Source: an uncultured Muribaculaceae bacterium
Lineage (GTDB): Bacteria; Bacteroidota; Bacteroidia; Bacteroidales; Muribaculaceae
NCBI GenBank assembly: GCA_910578805.1
Contig: CAJTRS010000026.1
Location: forward strand, 1-29,896
Reading direction: 5' to 3'
Length of the DNA: 29,896 bases
The position numbers and the translations under genes were made by a program. A model generated the notes under the pieces. That model had not been told where the DNA came from and searched no databases. It saw only the letters and a list, made by a program, of their open reading frames with translations. Each line of letters begins with the position of its first letter. The first letter of the stretch is position 1. Positions 6,370 through 14,386 of the stretch are shown in pieces.

Positions 6370-8847
6370 ATGAACAAAATTCACACACTGCTACTAACAC
6401 TTTCGTCAACGCTGACGGCAAGCGCCGTAGCTCCGTATCCCGGACCGGTTACTTACACCCAGCCCGACGACTCACAGATCGAAGTCACCATAAAAGGCCC
6501 GGAGACCGGACACCTGTATTACCGCACCGGATCAACCACTCCTATGCTGCCTGATGAAGCAGGATTCCTACGGCCGGCCACTGACAGCCAGCTTTACGAA
6601 ATAAACAAGACGGAAACCGGCCGCACCACAAAAGGCGTAGGACTCCACGAATCCCACTTCCCCTCAACCGGCGAACCCCGCATGTGTGTGATCCTCGTGC
6701 AGTTCAACGATATAAAATTCTCCGTCGCAGACCCTGCCGGATACTTCAGCCGCTGGCTGAGTCAGGAGGGGTTCTCGGACAATGGCGCCATAGGCTCGGT
6801 ACGAGACTATTTCAAAGCACAGTCATCAGGACGGTACGCCCCGAAATTTGACGTGTATGGACCTGTGACATTAGGCTCCAACCGATCCACATATGCAAGC
6901 ACAAAAAACGCCTACAAAATGGTTCATGAAGCAGCCGGAGCCATCGACAAAAACGTGGACTTCACACAATATGACATTGACGGTGACGGCAATATCGACA
7001 ACATATTTATCATATATGCCGGACAAGGAGCCAACCATGGCGCCGCCAATGCCCCCTGGCCCCATAACTCCGAATGTCCCACATCGATATTCACACGCAA
7101 AAAAGTTGACGGCAAACTGCTGTATCACTATGCCTGTTGCAGCGAACTGGGACGCTCCACAACCGCACCCGACGGCATAGGTACCTTTGTGCACGAATTC
7201 GGACACATAATCGGACTGTCCGACCTGTATAACACCGAATCAGCCAACGAATACACCCCCAACTGGTGGTCGGTAATGGACACCGGCTGTTATCTGGGGG
7301 ACTCCAACACCCCCTGCAATTACAGCGCCTACGAACGTCGGGCCCTCGACTGGCTCGAATATGTTCCGCTGACCGAACCGGCCGACGTGAACCTACGCTC
7401 CATGACCGACTATAACTTTGCCTGCGTCATTGAGTCAGGGCGCTCCGGCGATTATTTTGTGTTGGAAAACCGCCCGGCCACAGGGTGGGACCGCGGATTC
7501 ATGGGTGAAGGCATGCTTATATGGCACATCGACGCATCGGACACCAACGCACTCTCCAACAATCCCAACAATGACTCATCACACCTGCGAGTCGATCTCA
7601 TCGAAGCCGATAACTCAACCGGAACAGGCTCATATGCCGAAATTGCCGGAGACCCATGGCCCGGCAACTCCGAGAACACAGAATACACTGCAACCTCAAC
7701 CCCCGCCATGCTGCGCTGGAATGCCTCGACCGGCTCCGGAAAAACACCCGTTGACAAGCCCGTAACCAATATATCCCGACATAACAACGGATTGGTTTCA
7801 TTCAGATTCATGGGCGGCAACAGCAACAACCGTATCGACCCGGCCACAAGCTATGACATTTCTGTCAAGACCGTACCTGTCAACGGAGGCACCGCATACA
7901 TCGATGACGACAACACCGCACAACACGCAAAAATAGCCGAAAACACCGACTTCACCCTCCATGCGGTGCCCGAGCCGGGATTCAGGTTCAAGTGCTGGAA
8001 ACACGGCTCCGAGACCATAAGCACAAACGCCGATGTCACTCTGCTTTGCGGAGCGTCCTCATCAGGAACTTACACCGCCGAATTTGAAAGCACGGAAGGC
8101 GCCACATATTGCACTCCTGAAGGCAACAGCCTTTACGACCGCTACATAACATCAATCGTGCTGACAAACAACCTCGTAAACTCACCGCTTAAAATAAATC
8201 TCCAGGAGACCACCCGTGATGCCATATATCTGGACCGGACAACATCGGTATATGCCGTCAACGCCGGTGCTACCATCACCGCCTACTTCTATGGATACTC
8301 ACCCAACACACATAGTTATATGTATGTTGACTGGGGCAACGACGGATTTGAATATTCCGGTCCGTCAGACTACTTAGATGAAACTGACGACTATGCCATA
8401 CGCCCCGGAAGCGACCTTGTGTATTACTCCCGCTGGTCTCCGGACAACTCCAACTGGTATTCATCTTCTACCGGCAAAGTCAACGGCTCTCAGGCCGACG
8501 GCACTGCCCAAATCAGTTTCACCATACCCACAAGAACACCGGCCGGCACATACCGCATGCGTTTCAAAAACCACTGGTGCTCTCTCGACCCATGCGGAGA
8601 TGCCAACCTCTCCGAAAGCACCACATTGGCCAATATCGGCGGAGCCGTGGCCGACTTCACACTCCTGATCAAAGAACCTCTTTCAGGCATAGACTCACCG
8701 ATAACCGACTCTGCCGATGAAATGCCGGCTGAATATTATGACCTGAGAGGAGTGAAACTCAACGGCACACCCACCATGCCAGGCATATACATCATGCGCC
8801 GGGGCACACACACCCGGAAGGTAGCCTTAGGCATAATCGAACAATAA
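6370..8847 (+). CDS. Secreted M6-family zinc metalloprotease
   Basis: An 825-residue secreted protease of the immune-inhibitor-A (M6) family. The start is set at MNKIHTLLLTLSSTLTASA because this gives a clean signal peptide; an in-frame ATG 81 bases earlier lies upstream of the promoter box. A propeptide-like region follows to about residue 100. The catalytic domain carries HEFGHIIGLSD (275-285), that is HExxHxxGxxD with His275, Glu276, His279 and Asp285. Before it is a calcium-loop-like DIDGDGNID, and after it GEGMLIWHID. A later segment (about 590-760) with YMYVDWGNDGFEYSG and TYRMRFKNHW resembles a GEVED-type beta domain. The end, YYDLRGVKLNGTPTMPGIYI then a basic tail, looks like the C-terminal sorting or anchoring tails of Bacteroidales secreted proteins. 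The substrate is unknown. The downstream aroK follows after 14 nt. Confidence 0.92.
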   Translation: MNKIHTLLLTLSSTLTASAVAPYPGPVTYTQPDDSQIEVTIKGPETGHLYYRTGSTTPMLPDEAGFLRPATDSQLYEINKTETGRTTKGVGLHESHFPSTGEPRMCVILVQFNDIKFSVADPAGYFSRWLSQEGFSDNGAIGSVRDYFKAQSSGRYAPKFDVYGPVTLGSNRSTYASTKNAYKMVHEAAGAIDKNVDFTQYDIDGDGNIDNIFIIYAGQGANHGAANAPWPHNSECPTSIFTRKKVDGKLLYHYACCSELGRSTTAPDGIGTFVHEFGHIIGLSDLYNTESANEYTPNWWSVMDTGCYLGDSNTPCNYSAYERRALDWLEYVPLTEPADVNLRSMTDYNFACVIESGRSGDYFVLENRPATGWDRGFMGEGMLIWHIDASDTNALSNNPNNDSSHLRVDLIEADNSTGTGSYAEIAGDPWPGNSENTEYTATSTPAMLRWNASTGSGKTPVDKPVTNISRHNNGLVSFRFMGGNSNNRIDPATSYDISVKTVPVNGGTAYIDDDNTAQHAKIAENTDFTLHAVPEPGFRFKCWKHGSETISTNADVTLLCGASSSGTYTAEFESTEGATYCTPEGNSLYDRYITSIVLTNNLVNSPLKINLQETTRDAIYLDRTTSVYAVNAGATITAYFYGYSPNTHSYMYVDWGNDGFEYSGPSDYLDETDDYAIRPGSDLVYYSRWSPDNSNWYSSSTGKVNGSQADGTAQISFTIPTRTPAGTYRMRFKNHWCSLDPCGDANLSESTTLANIGGAVADFTLLIKEPLSGIDSPITDSADEMPAEYYDLRGVKLNGTPTMPGIYIMRRGTHTRKVALGIIEQ

Positions 8848-8861
8848 CCCGGTTACCACGT

Positions 8862-9419
8862 ATGCGACCTGTATTCCTCATCGGATTCATGGGAAGCGGC
8901 AAGTCAACACTCGGACATGCCCTTGCAAAAGCCACCGGCCTGCGGTTCATTGACCTCGACACATATATCGAATCCCGATGCAATGCCACGGTTCGAGAAG
9001 TTTTCGCCACATGTGGCGAAAACGGATTCCGGGACATCGAACGACGCCTGCTTCATGAGGTAAGCCGAATGCAGGACACCATTGTGGCATGCGGCGGAGG
9101 CACACCATGTTTTTTCGACAATATGGACACAATGAATGCCTCGGGACTTACCGTGTATCTGCAAGCCTCTCACCGTAAACTCCACAGCAGGCTCCTGGAA
9201 AGCCGTGACAAACGTCCGCTCATATCCGCCATGACCGACAGGCAGCTACTGGATTACATTACCGCCACCCTTGACAGCCGGGCGGCACATTACATCAAGG
9301 CCGGTGCCACATTCTGCGCCGACCGTCTTGATGACCGCCGGCAGATCGATGAATCCGTAAAGAGGTTCATAAACCAATTCATGCCGGAATTTACCGACAC
9401 AATAAACAAAAACAAGTAA
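8862..9419 (+). CDS. aroK: Shikimate kinase
   Basis: Phosphorylates shikimate at the 3-OH with ATP in the common aromatic pathway; cytoplasmic monomer. The 185-residue protein has the P-loop GFMGSGKST (8-16), the magnesium/shikimate Asp pair FIDLDTYIE (Asp31, Asp33), the FRDIE motif (56-60), the shikimate-binding GGGTP (78-82) and the lid Arg in KRPLI (about 118). All key residues are present. It follows the M6 protease after 14 nt and is 7 nt before the next gene, so it is probably cotranscribed with both. No other aro gene is in the window. Confidence 0.96.
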   Translation: MRPVFLIGFMGSGKSTLGHALAKATGLRFIDLDTYIESRCNATVREVFATCGENGFRDIERRLLHEVSRMQDTIVACGGGTPCFFDNMDTMNASGLTVYLQASHRKLHSRLLESRDKRPLISAMTDRQLLDYITATLDSRAAHYIKAGATFCADRLDDRRQIDESVKRFINQFMPEFTDTINKNK

Positions 9420-9426
9420 TCACATC

Positions 9427-10611
9427 ATGACACCGCACGCCTCCGCCACTCCGCTTGAACAGCAAGCGGCACTACGCACCCCTCGACGGCTTTTCAGCAT
9501 AGGTCTCCCCAAATGCAATGATCCGGCCGAACGACGCTTCCCGATCACCCCCGAAGGAGCGGCCATGCTCATAGAACAGGGCTTTGACATAAAGATGGAG
9601 ACAGGCGCGTCGTCAACGATCCACTATACCGACCACCAGTACACCCGCTCGGGCGTAAAGGTAACCACGCGCAATGAGGCTCTGGAATGTGACATAGTGC
9701 TTCATCTGGCTCCGCTCCCTCCGGCCGACATACGACGGCTCCGTCGAGGAGCCATGCTCCTAACTCTGTTCTCGCTATGCCGGCAGAATATCGACAGCGT
9801 GCGCGCACTGCTCGACAGGAGTGTGATAGCCGTGGCCATCGACCTCATAAAAGATGAAAACGGCCACACCCCATTTGCCGACATTCTCGCCGAAATTGAC
9901 GGACGCGCAGCCATGTCGCGCGCGGGCTCCCTTTTGGCCGACTCCATACACGGCAAAGGCATTCTGCTTGGAGGCATTTCCGGCATAGTGCCGTGTGAAG
10001 TCACAATTATCGGCTCCGGCATAGCGGCACGCGCTGCGGCGAGATCGGCATCGGGCGCCGGCGCCATGGTCAGAATGTTTGACCACGATGTCTATCGGCT
10101 GCGCGATGCCACTCGCGAACTCGGCGCGTGGGTGGTGACCTCGGCACTACACCCGCGGGTGCTCCATAACGCACTCCGCACCGCCGATGTAGTTGTATAT
10201 ACCGGAGTGACACCCTCCATGATCATCAACGCCGATACGGTCAGCGCCATGAAACGCGGAGTAATCGTATTTGACCTCTCGACCGACAGCGGCAAGGCCT
10301 TCCCGTCGCTGCCCACAATCGATCTGTCATTGGCCTCGCCTCTCGACATATCGCCTACGGAGCCATCGCGGGCTTGTTATGTCAATGCCGGAAGTGCCGT
10401 ACCCCGCACTGCCGCCATGGCTTTGAGCAACACGTTCATAACCCTGATGAACCAGTTGGTGGACTGCGAAGGTGTGACCAACGCCCTGAAACTCCTGCCG
10501 GGACTGCAATGCGCCGCCTACACATTTCTGGGCAAAGCCGTTAACCGCCACATAGCAGCCATAGCCGGCGAGCGCCATGTGGATATAGACATTTACCTGA
10601 CATTATCGTAA
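9427..10611 (+). CDS. Alanine dehydrogenase / transhydrogenase-alpha-like protein, probably altered activity
   Basis: 394 residues with the AlaDh/PNT two-domain fold. The N-terminal domain has SIGLPKCNDPAERRFPITPEGA (24-45), and the NAD-binding domain has GKGILLGGISGIVP then IIGSGIAARAA with Asp219 at the end of the second strand, suggesting NAD rather than NADP. Aligned by eye with Phormidium alanine dehydrogenase, Arg37 (family Arg15) and Asp287 are kept. The family KVKEP lysine is His93 in DIVLHLAPL, and the catalytic histidine of the LHLAA segment is Ser116 in LLTLFSLC. The third glycine of the Rossmann motif is Ala201. It may therefore not deaminate alanine and could be a different dehydrogenase or a NAD-sensing protein. 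It sits between aroK and an RNase H gene in one operon. Confidence 0.8.
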   Translation: MTPHASATPLEQQAALRTPRRLFSIGLPKCNDPAERRFPITPEGAAMLIEQGFDIKMETGASSTIHYTDHQYTRSGVKVTTRNEALECDIVLHLAPLPPADIRRLRRGAMLLTLFSLCRQNIDSVRALLDRSVIAVAIDLIKDENGHTPFADILAEIDGRAAMSRAGSLLADSIHGKGILLGGISGIVPCEVTIIGSGIAARAAARSASGAGAMVRMFDHDVYRLRDATRELGAWVVTSALHPRVLHNALRTADVVVYTGVTPSMIINADTVSAMKRGVIVFDLSTDSGKAFPSLPTIDLSLASPLDISPTEPSRACYVNAGSAVPRTAAMALSNTFITLMNQLVDCEGVTNALKLLPGLQCAAYTFLGKAVNRHIAAIAGERHVDIDIYLTLS

Positions 10612-10621
10612 CAGCACACTG

Positions 10622-11263
10622 ATGGCACGCAGAAAATTTTATGTGGTATGGGCCGGACACCACACCGGAGTGTTTGACTCGTGGGACGAATGCAAACTCC
10701 AGATCACCAACTTCCCCAACGCCCGTTACAAAAGTTTCGAATCACAGCAAGAAGCCATAGAGGCCTACCGCGGCAACCCCGAAGACTACATGAAACTGTT
10801 CAAGGCCATGGCTTCACGCAAGGCAGAGACTGTCAATTACGGAGCCATACCGGAAATCATACCCGGAAGCATAGCCGTTGATGCGGCATGCAGCCGCAAT
10901 CCAGGTCCGGTGGAATACCGCGGCGTGGACATAGCGTCGGGCATCGAGTTGTTCCACGTGGGTCCGATGGCGGGAGGCAGCAACAACATGGGTGAGTTCC
11001 TGGCCATAGTCCATGCGCTCGCCATGCTCCAGCAGCAGGGACGCGGCGATGTGACCATATACTCCGACAGCCGTACAGCCATGGCCTGGGTGCGCAACCG
11101 TCATGCAAAAACCACAATAGCCCCGACCGCCGAAAACCAACGCATACGCACATTGGTGGCAAGAGCCGAAGCATGGCTGCAAAACAATCACCCCACTAAC
11201 CGTATCCTCAAGTGGGAAACAGAAAAGTGGGGTGAGATTCCGGCCGATTTCGGACGCAAATAA
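10622..11263 (+). CDS. Viroplasmin-domain ribonuclease H
   Basis: Degrades the RNA strand of RNA-DNA hybrids. It has two domains in 213 residues. The first is a caulimovirus-viroplasmin-like hybrid-binding domain (about 3-50: KFYVVWAGHHTGVFDSWDEC and YKSFESQQEAIEAY), as in eukaryotic RNase H1. The second is an RNase H domain with the DEDD-type residues Asp87 in AVDAACSRNPG, Glu125 in NNMGEF, Asp149 in IYSDS and Asp209 in IPADFG. The C-terminal KWETEKWGEIPADFGRK is typical of the Bacteroidetes and clostridial version. It is the last gene of the aroK operon, 10 nt after the previous stop. Likely roles are removal of R-loops and primers. Confidence 0.93.
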   Translation: MARRKFYVVWAGHHTGVFDSWDECKLQITNFPNARYKSFESQQEAIEAYRGNPEDYMKLFKAMASRKAETVNYGAIPEIIPGSIAVDAACSRNPGPVEYRGVDIASGIELFHVGPMAGGSNNMGEFLAIVHALAMLQQQGRGDVTIYSDSRTAMAWVRNRHAKTTIAPTAENQRIRTLVARAEAWLQNNHPTNRILKWETEKWGEIPADFGRK

Positions 11264-11314
11264 TCATTCCGGGGCAATAACGGCCCGCGTCCGACCGGCT
11301 ATTTACATAATCGG

Positions 11315-11758
11315 TTATTTCTTGGACTGCTCTTTAAGCAGATCGCGTATTTCAGTAAGGAGCACTTCCTCCTTTGTCGGCTCTGCCGGAGCGGCTGCTG
11401 CGGCCACCTCGGCCTCTTTTTCCTTACGTTTGAATTTCATTATCACGCGGAGAGCCACAAATATGCTGAACGCGATGATCAGGAAATCCACAATGTTCTG
11501 GATAAACATACCGTAATTCACGGCCACCTCTTCCACTGCGGCCTCGCCGTCGGCCACCGCCTCACGGCCCTGCACTATCACATACTTCATGTTTTTCAGG
11601 CCTTCCGATCCGGTGAAAATCGAAACCACCGGCATAATGATATCATTGACCAGCGAGCTTACGATTTTTCCGAAAGCACCGCCAATGATAACACCCACAG
11701 CCATGTCAATGATGTTGCCTTTCATGGCAAACTCCTTGAAATCCTTTAAAAATGCCAT
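11315..11758 (-). CDS. mscL: Large-conductance mechanosensitive channel MscL
   Basis: Inner-membrane homopentameric channel that opens under high membrane tension and releases solutes during hypo-osmotic shock. The 147-residue protein has the N-terminal amphipathic helix MAFLKDFKEFAMKGN, the pore-lining first membrane helix DMAVGVIIGGAFGKIVSSLV (19-38), a periplasmic loop with an acidic insert around 70-82, the second membrane helix NIVDFLIIAFSIFVALRVI, and an Ala-rich linker to the cytoplasmic helix ending LLTEIRDLLKEQSKK. It is complete. It converges with the RNase H gene (51 nt apart) and has its own promoter at 11818-11848. Confidence 0.98.
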   Translation of the reverse strand: MAFLKDFKEFAMKGNIIDMAVGVIIGGAFGKIVSSLVNDIIMPVVSIFTGSEGLKNMKYVIVQGREAVADGEAAVEEVAVNYGMFIQNIVDFLIIAFSIFVALRVIMKFKRKEKEAEVAAAAAPAEPTKEEVLLTEIRDLLKEQSKK

Positions 11759-11817
11759 ATCAAAAATAAATTAATTCATTACACATATCATAATGCAACC
11801 GAAGCATTAATGTTTCG

Positions 11818-11848
11818 CAAAGCTACATAAAAAAACATATAAATCAAA
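11818..11848 (-). promoter_or_regulatory. Promoter of mscL
   Basis: On the minus strand TTTG (11848-11845), a 19-nt spacer and TAGCTTTG (11825-11818) are a full match to the Bacteroides promoter. The predicted leader is about 53 nt. Confidence 0.7.
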
Positions 11849-11942
11849 GCCACCGGCTCTAATGAGTGAAAAATCACAAAAATAGCACCCTGAACGCCAT
11901 AAGTTTTTTGCCGGTTGTGCGAATAGATTGAAAAATAATTAC

Positions 11943-11950
11943 TATTTTTG
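11943..11950 (+). promoter_or_regulatory. -7 promoter box of gap
   Basis: TATTTTTG matches the -7 consensus. TTG at 11915-11917 is a possible -33 element, but with a wide spacing of 25 nt. The predicted leader is about 80 nt. It is divergent from the mscL promoter about 95 nt away. Confidence 0.55.
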
Positions 11951-11991
11951 TGTCGCTGAATTGCAACCGGCCGACGCCGGCGCTGCGACAC
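11950..11991 (+). other. Stem-loop at the 5' end of the gap leader
   Basis: An outer 7-bp perfect stem, GTGTCGC (11950-11956) with GCGACAC (11985-11991), encloses an inner stem CCGGC (11967-11971) with GCCGG (11976-11980) and loop CGAC. It begins at or just before the predicted transcription start. It may be a 5' stabilising structure or, as DNA, an operator dyad. Confidence 0.5.
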
Positions 11992-12033
11992 TAAAAATGA
12001 GACACTTATAACCCAAATTTATTTTTTAAAACT

Positions 12034-13044
12034 ATGACAAAAATAGGTATCAATGGTTTTGGCCGCATCGGACGTTTTGTGTTCCGTGCCTCTACCAAAA
12101 GAGACGACATCGAAGTAGTTGCCATCAACGACCTTCTTCCCGTTGACTACATGGCTTACATGCTCAAGTATGACACTATGCACGGTCGCTTCGACGGCAC
12201 AGTTGACTATGACATGGAAAAGAGCCTTCTTATCGTTAACGGAAAGGAAATCCGCGTAACAGCATGCAAGAACCCCGCCGAAATCGCATGGGGCGCTGTA
12301 GGTGCAGAATACGTAGTTGAGTCAACCGGTCTTTTCCTCACCAAGGAAAAAGCTCAGGCCCACATCGAAGCCGGCGCAAAATACGTGGTTATGTCAGCTC
12401 CCTCCAAGGACGACACCCCCATGTTCGTATGCGGTGTTAACCAGGACAAATATGTAAAGGGTACACAGTTTGTATCCAACGCTTCCTGCACTACCAACTG
12501 CTTGGCTCCCATCACCAAGGTGCTCAATGACAAGTTTGGCGTGGTAGAAGGCCTCATGACTACAGTTCACTCCACTACCGCTACACAGAAGACCGTTGAC
12601 GGTCCCTCCATGAAGGACTGGCGCGGTGGCCGTGCAGCTTCCGGCAACATTATCCCCTCCAGCACCGGCGCTGCCAAGGCTGTAGGCAAAGTTATCCCCG
12701 AACTCAACGGCAAGCTCACCGGTATGTCTATGCGTGTCCCCACTCTCGACGTATCTGTAGTTGACCTGACCGTAAACCTGGCCAAACCCACTACTTACGA
12801 AGAAATCTGCGCTGCCATGAAGGAAGCTTCCGAAGGCGAACTCAAGGGTGTGCTCGGCTACACTGAAGATGCCGTTGTTTCCAGCGACTTCCTCGGCTGC
12901 CCCCTCACTTCCATCTTCGATGCCAAGGCAGGTATCCAGCTGACTCCTACTTTCGTAAAAGTTGTTTCATGGTATGACAACGAAATCGGCTACTCTAACA
13001 AGGTACTCGATCTCATCGCCCACATGAAGACTGTAAACGGCTAA
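12034..13044 (+). CDS. gap: Glyceraldehyde-3-phosphate dehydrogenase, type I
   Basis: Oxidises and phosphorylates glyceraldehyde 3-phosphate to 1,3-bisphosphoglycerate with NAD in glycolysis, and reverses this in gluconeogenesis; cytoplasmic tetramer. At 336 residues it is standard length. It shows the NAD-binding GINGFGRIGR (5-14), Asp33 in INDL for NAD preference, the active site SNASCTTNCLAP with Cys152, HSTTATQKTVDGPS, RAASGNIIPSSTGAAKAVGKV, and the C-terminal SWYDNEIGYSNKV. Everything is intact. It is a single-gene transcription unit with its own promoter, leader stem-loop and intrinsic terminator, consistent with a highly expressed housekeeping gene. Confidence 0.98.
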   Translation: MTKIGINGFGRIGRFVFRASTKRDDIEVVAINDLLPVDYMAYMLKYDTMHGRFDGTVDYDMEKSLLIVNGKEIRVTACKNPAEIAWGAVGAEYVVESTGLFLTKEKAQAHIEAGAKYVVMSAPSKDDTPMFVCGVNQDKYVKGTQFVSNASCTTNCLAPITKVLNDKFGVVEGLMTTVHSTTATQKTVDGPSMKDWRGGRAASGNIIPSSTGAAKAVGKVIPELNGKLTGMSMRVPTLDVSVVDLTVNLAKPTTYEEICAAMKEASEGELKGVLGYTEDAVVSSDFLGCPLTSIFDAKAGIQLTPTFVKVVSWYDNEIGYSNKVLDLIAHMKTVNG

Positions 13045-13071
13045 TAACATATCCGATTACGATAAAACCAC

Positions 13072-13107
13072 AAGATGCTGTGCCCTTGACAGGCGCAGCA
13101 TCTTTTT
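13072..13107 (+). terminator. Intrinsic terminator of gap
   Basis: AAGATGCTGTGCC (13072-13084) pairs with GGCGCAGCATCTT (13092-13104), 13 positions with one G-U, around a 7-nt loop. The right arm merges into a run of T (13103-13108). It lies 27 nt after the gap stop codon. Confidence 0.9.
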
Positions 13108-13167
13108 TATGACCGTACGTTAAATGACTTTAACACTATTGAACACCGTAATAGCCCCGATACTGCG

Positions 13168-13175
13168 TATATTTG
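13168..13175 (+). promoter_or_regulatory. -7 promoter box of the namZ operon
   Basis: TATATTTG lies 32 nt before the namZ ATG and after the gap terminator. A TTG at 13139-13141 is 26 nt upstream, too far for a standard -33 element. Confidence 0.5.
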
Positions 13176-13207
13176 ACTTCTGTAAAATCTGACAATGACG
13201 AATAATC

Positions 13208-14386
13208 ATGATAAACCGCATCGCATTACTGACAGTCATGATACTCATGGGTGGAGCATTGATGTCAGGCGCCGCTGAAATCAAAGTGGGGGCAGCACGT
13301 ACCGACATATATGTCCCTATGCTCAAAGACAAGAGAGTGGCGCTTCTGAGCAACCACACCGGAATGATCGGTGACACTCACACGCTTGACATGATGCTTG
13401 ACCATGGCATCGACGTCACCACCATCTTCTCTCCCGAACACGGATTCCGAGGCACTGCCGATGCCGGTGAGAAGGTAAACAGCAGCATCGACCAGGCCAC
13501 AGGCATACCAATAGCCTCGCTCTATGCCGGAGCGGGGAGCCGCACACCCTCCGACGAGGTGATGGAACGGTTTGATGTGATAGTCTGCGACCTTCAGGAC
13601 GTCGGATTAAGATTCTACACCTATTATATAACCATGCTCGACCTGATGGACGCCGCCGCCCGGGCCGGCAAAGAATTCATTGTTTTTGACCGTCCCAATC
13701 CCAACGGCATGACCGTTGACGGCCCCATTCTCGACATGTCGCTCTCCTCCGGCGTGGGACGTCTTCCCATTCCGGTGATCCACGGCCTGACCTTGGGAGA
13801 GATGGCCAAAATGATTGTGGGCGAAAACTGGCTGCCGTCAAACAAAAAGCTTGCTCTGACCGTGGTGCCCTGCGAAGGCTACACACACTCCACACATTAC
13901 AGACTTCCGGTAGCCCCGTCACCCAATCTGCCCGACATGCAGGCCATATATCTCTATCCGTCAACATGTCTCTTTGAGGGCACCGTAATGAGTCTCGGAC
14001 GAGGCACCGACACGCCGTTTTGTGTTTATGGCCACCCGTTTATGAGCGGCTGCGACTACTCGTTTACCCCACGCTCACGCAGCGGAGCAAAAAATCCACC
14101 GTTGAAAAACCGCCTGTGCCACGGACGCACACTATGCCGGATTCCGACCGACACAATAATAGCACGAGGTCTTGACCTCACCTATGTGATAGATGCCTAC
14201 AGCAATCCCGGCATGAAGAAAGCGCCTAAGTTTTTCACTTCGTTTTTCGACAAATTAATAGGCAACCGCAAGATACGTCAGATGATCACCGACGGCCTTA
14301 CAGCCCGACAGATAAAGGAATCATGGAGCGATGACGTAAAGCGATTCACCGCACTGCGCAACAAATACCTGCTCTATCCGCTATGA
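13208..14386 (+). CDS. namZ: Exo-beta-N-acetylmuramidase NamZ (DUF1343)
   Basis: 392 residues with an N-terminal signal peptide (MINRIALLTVMILMGGALMSGAAE), so it is exported. Family segments are RVALLSNHTG (43-52), TTIFSPEHGFRG (71-82), VIVCDLQDVGLRFYTYY (125-141), FDRPNPNG and YLYPSTCLFEGT. NamZ removes terminal MurNAc from the non-reducing ends of peptidoglycan fragments. Glu77 in SPEHGF corresponds by my reading to the proposed catalytic Glu of the family. The gene overlaps the next one by 4 bp (ATGA), so the symporter is translationally coupled and may import the released sugar or a product. No murQ, MurNAc kinase or amgK-like gene is visible in the window. The family call is firm; the exact substrate is inferred from the family. 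Confidence 0.92.
   Translation: MINRIALLTVMILMGGALMSGAAEIKVGAARTDIYVPMLKDKRVALLSNHTGMIGDTHTLDMMLDHGIDVTTIFSPEHGFRGTADAGEKVNSSIDQATGIPIASLYAGAGSRTPSDEVMERFDVIVCDLQDVGLRFYTYYITMLDLMDAAARAGKEFIVFDRPNPNGMTVDGPILDMSLSSGVGRLPIPVIHGLTLGEMAKMIVGENWLPSNKKLALTVVPCEGYTHSTHYRLPVAPSPNLPDMQAIYLYPSTCLFEGTVMSLGRGTDTPFCVYGHPFMSGCDYSFTPRSRSGAKNPPLKNRLCHGRTLCRIPTDTIIARGLDLTYVIDAYSNPGMKKAPKFFTSFFDKLIGNRKIRQMITDGLTARQIKESWSDDVKRFTALRNKYLLYPL

Noticed and set aside
11264..11316. Terminator between the RNase H gene and mscL
   Set aside because: Only ACCG/CGGT with a long loop is seen; too weak to call.
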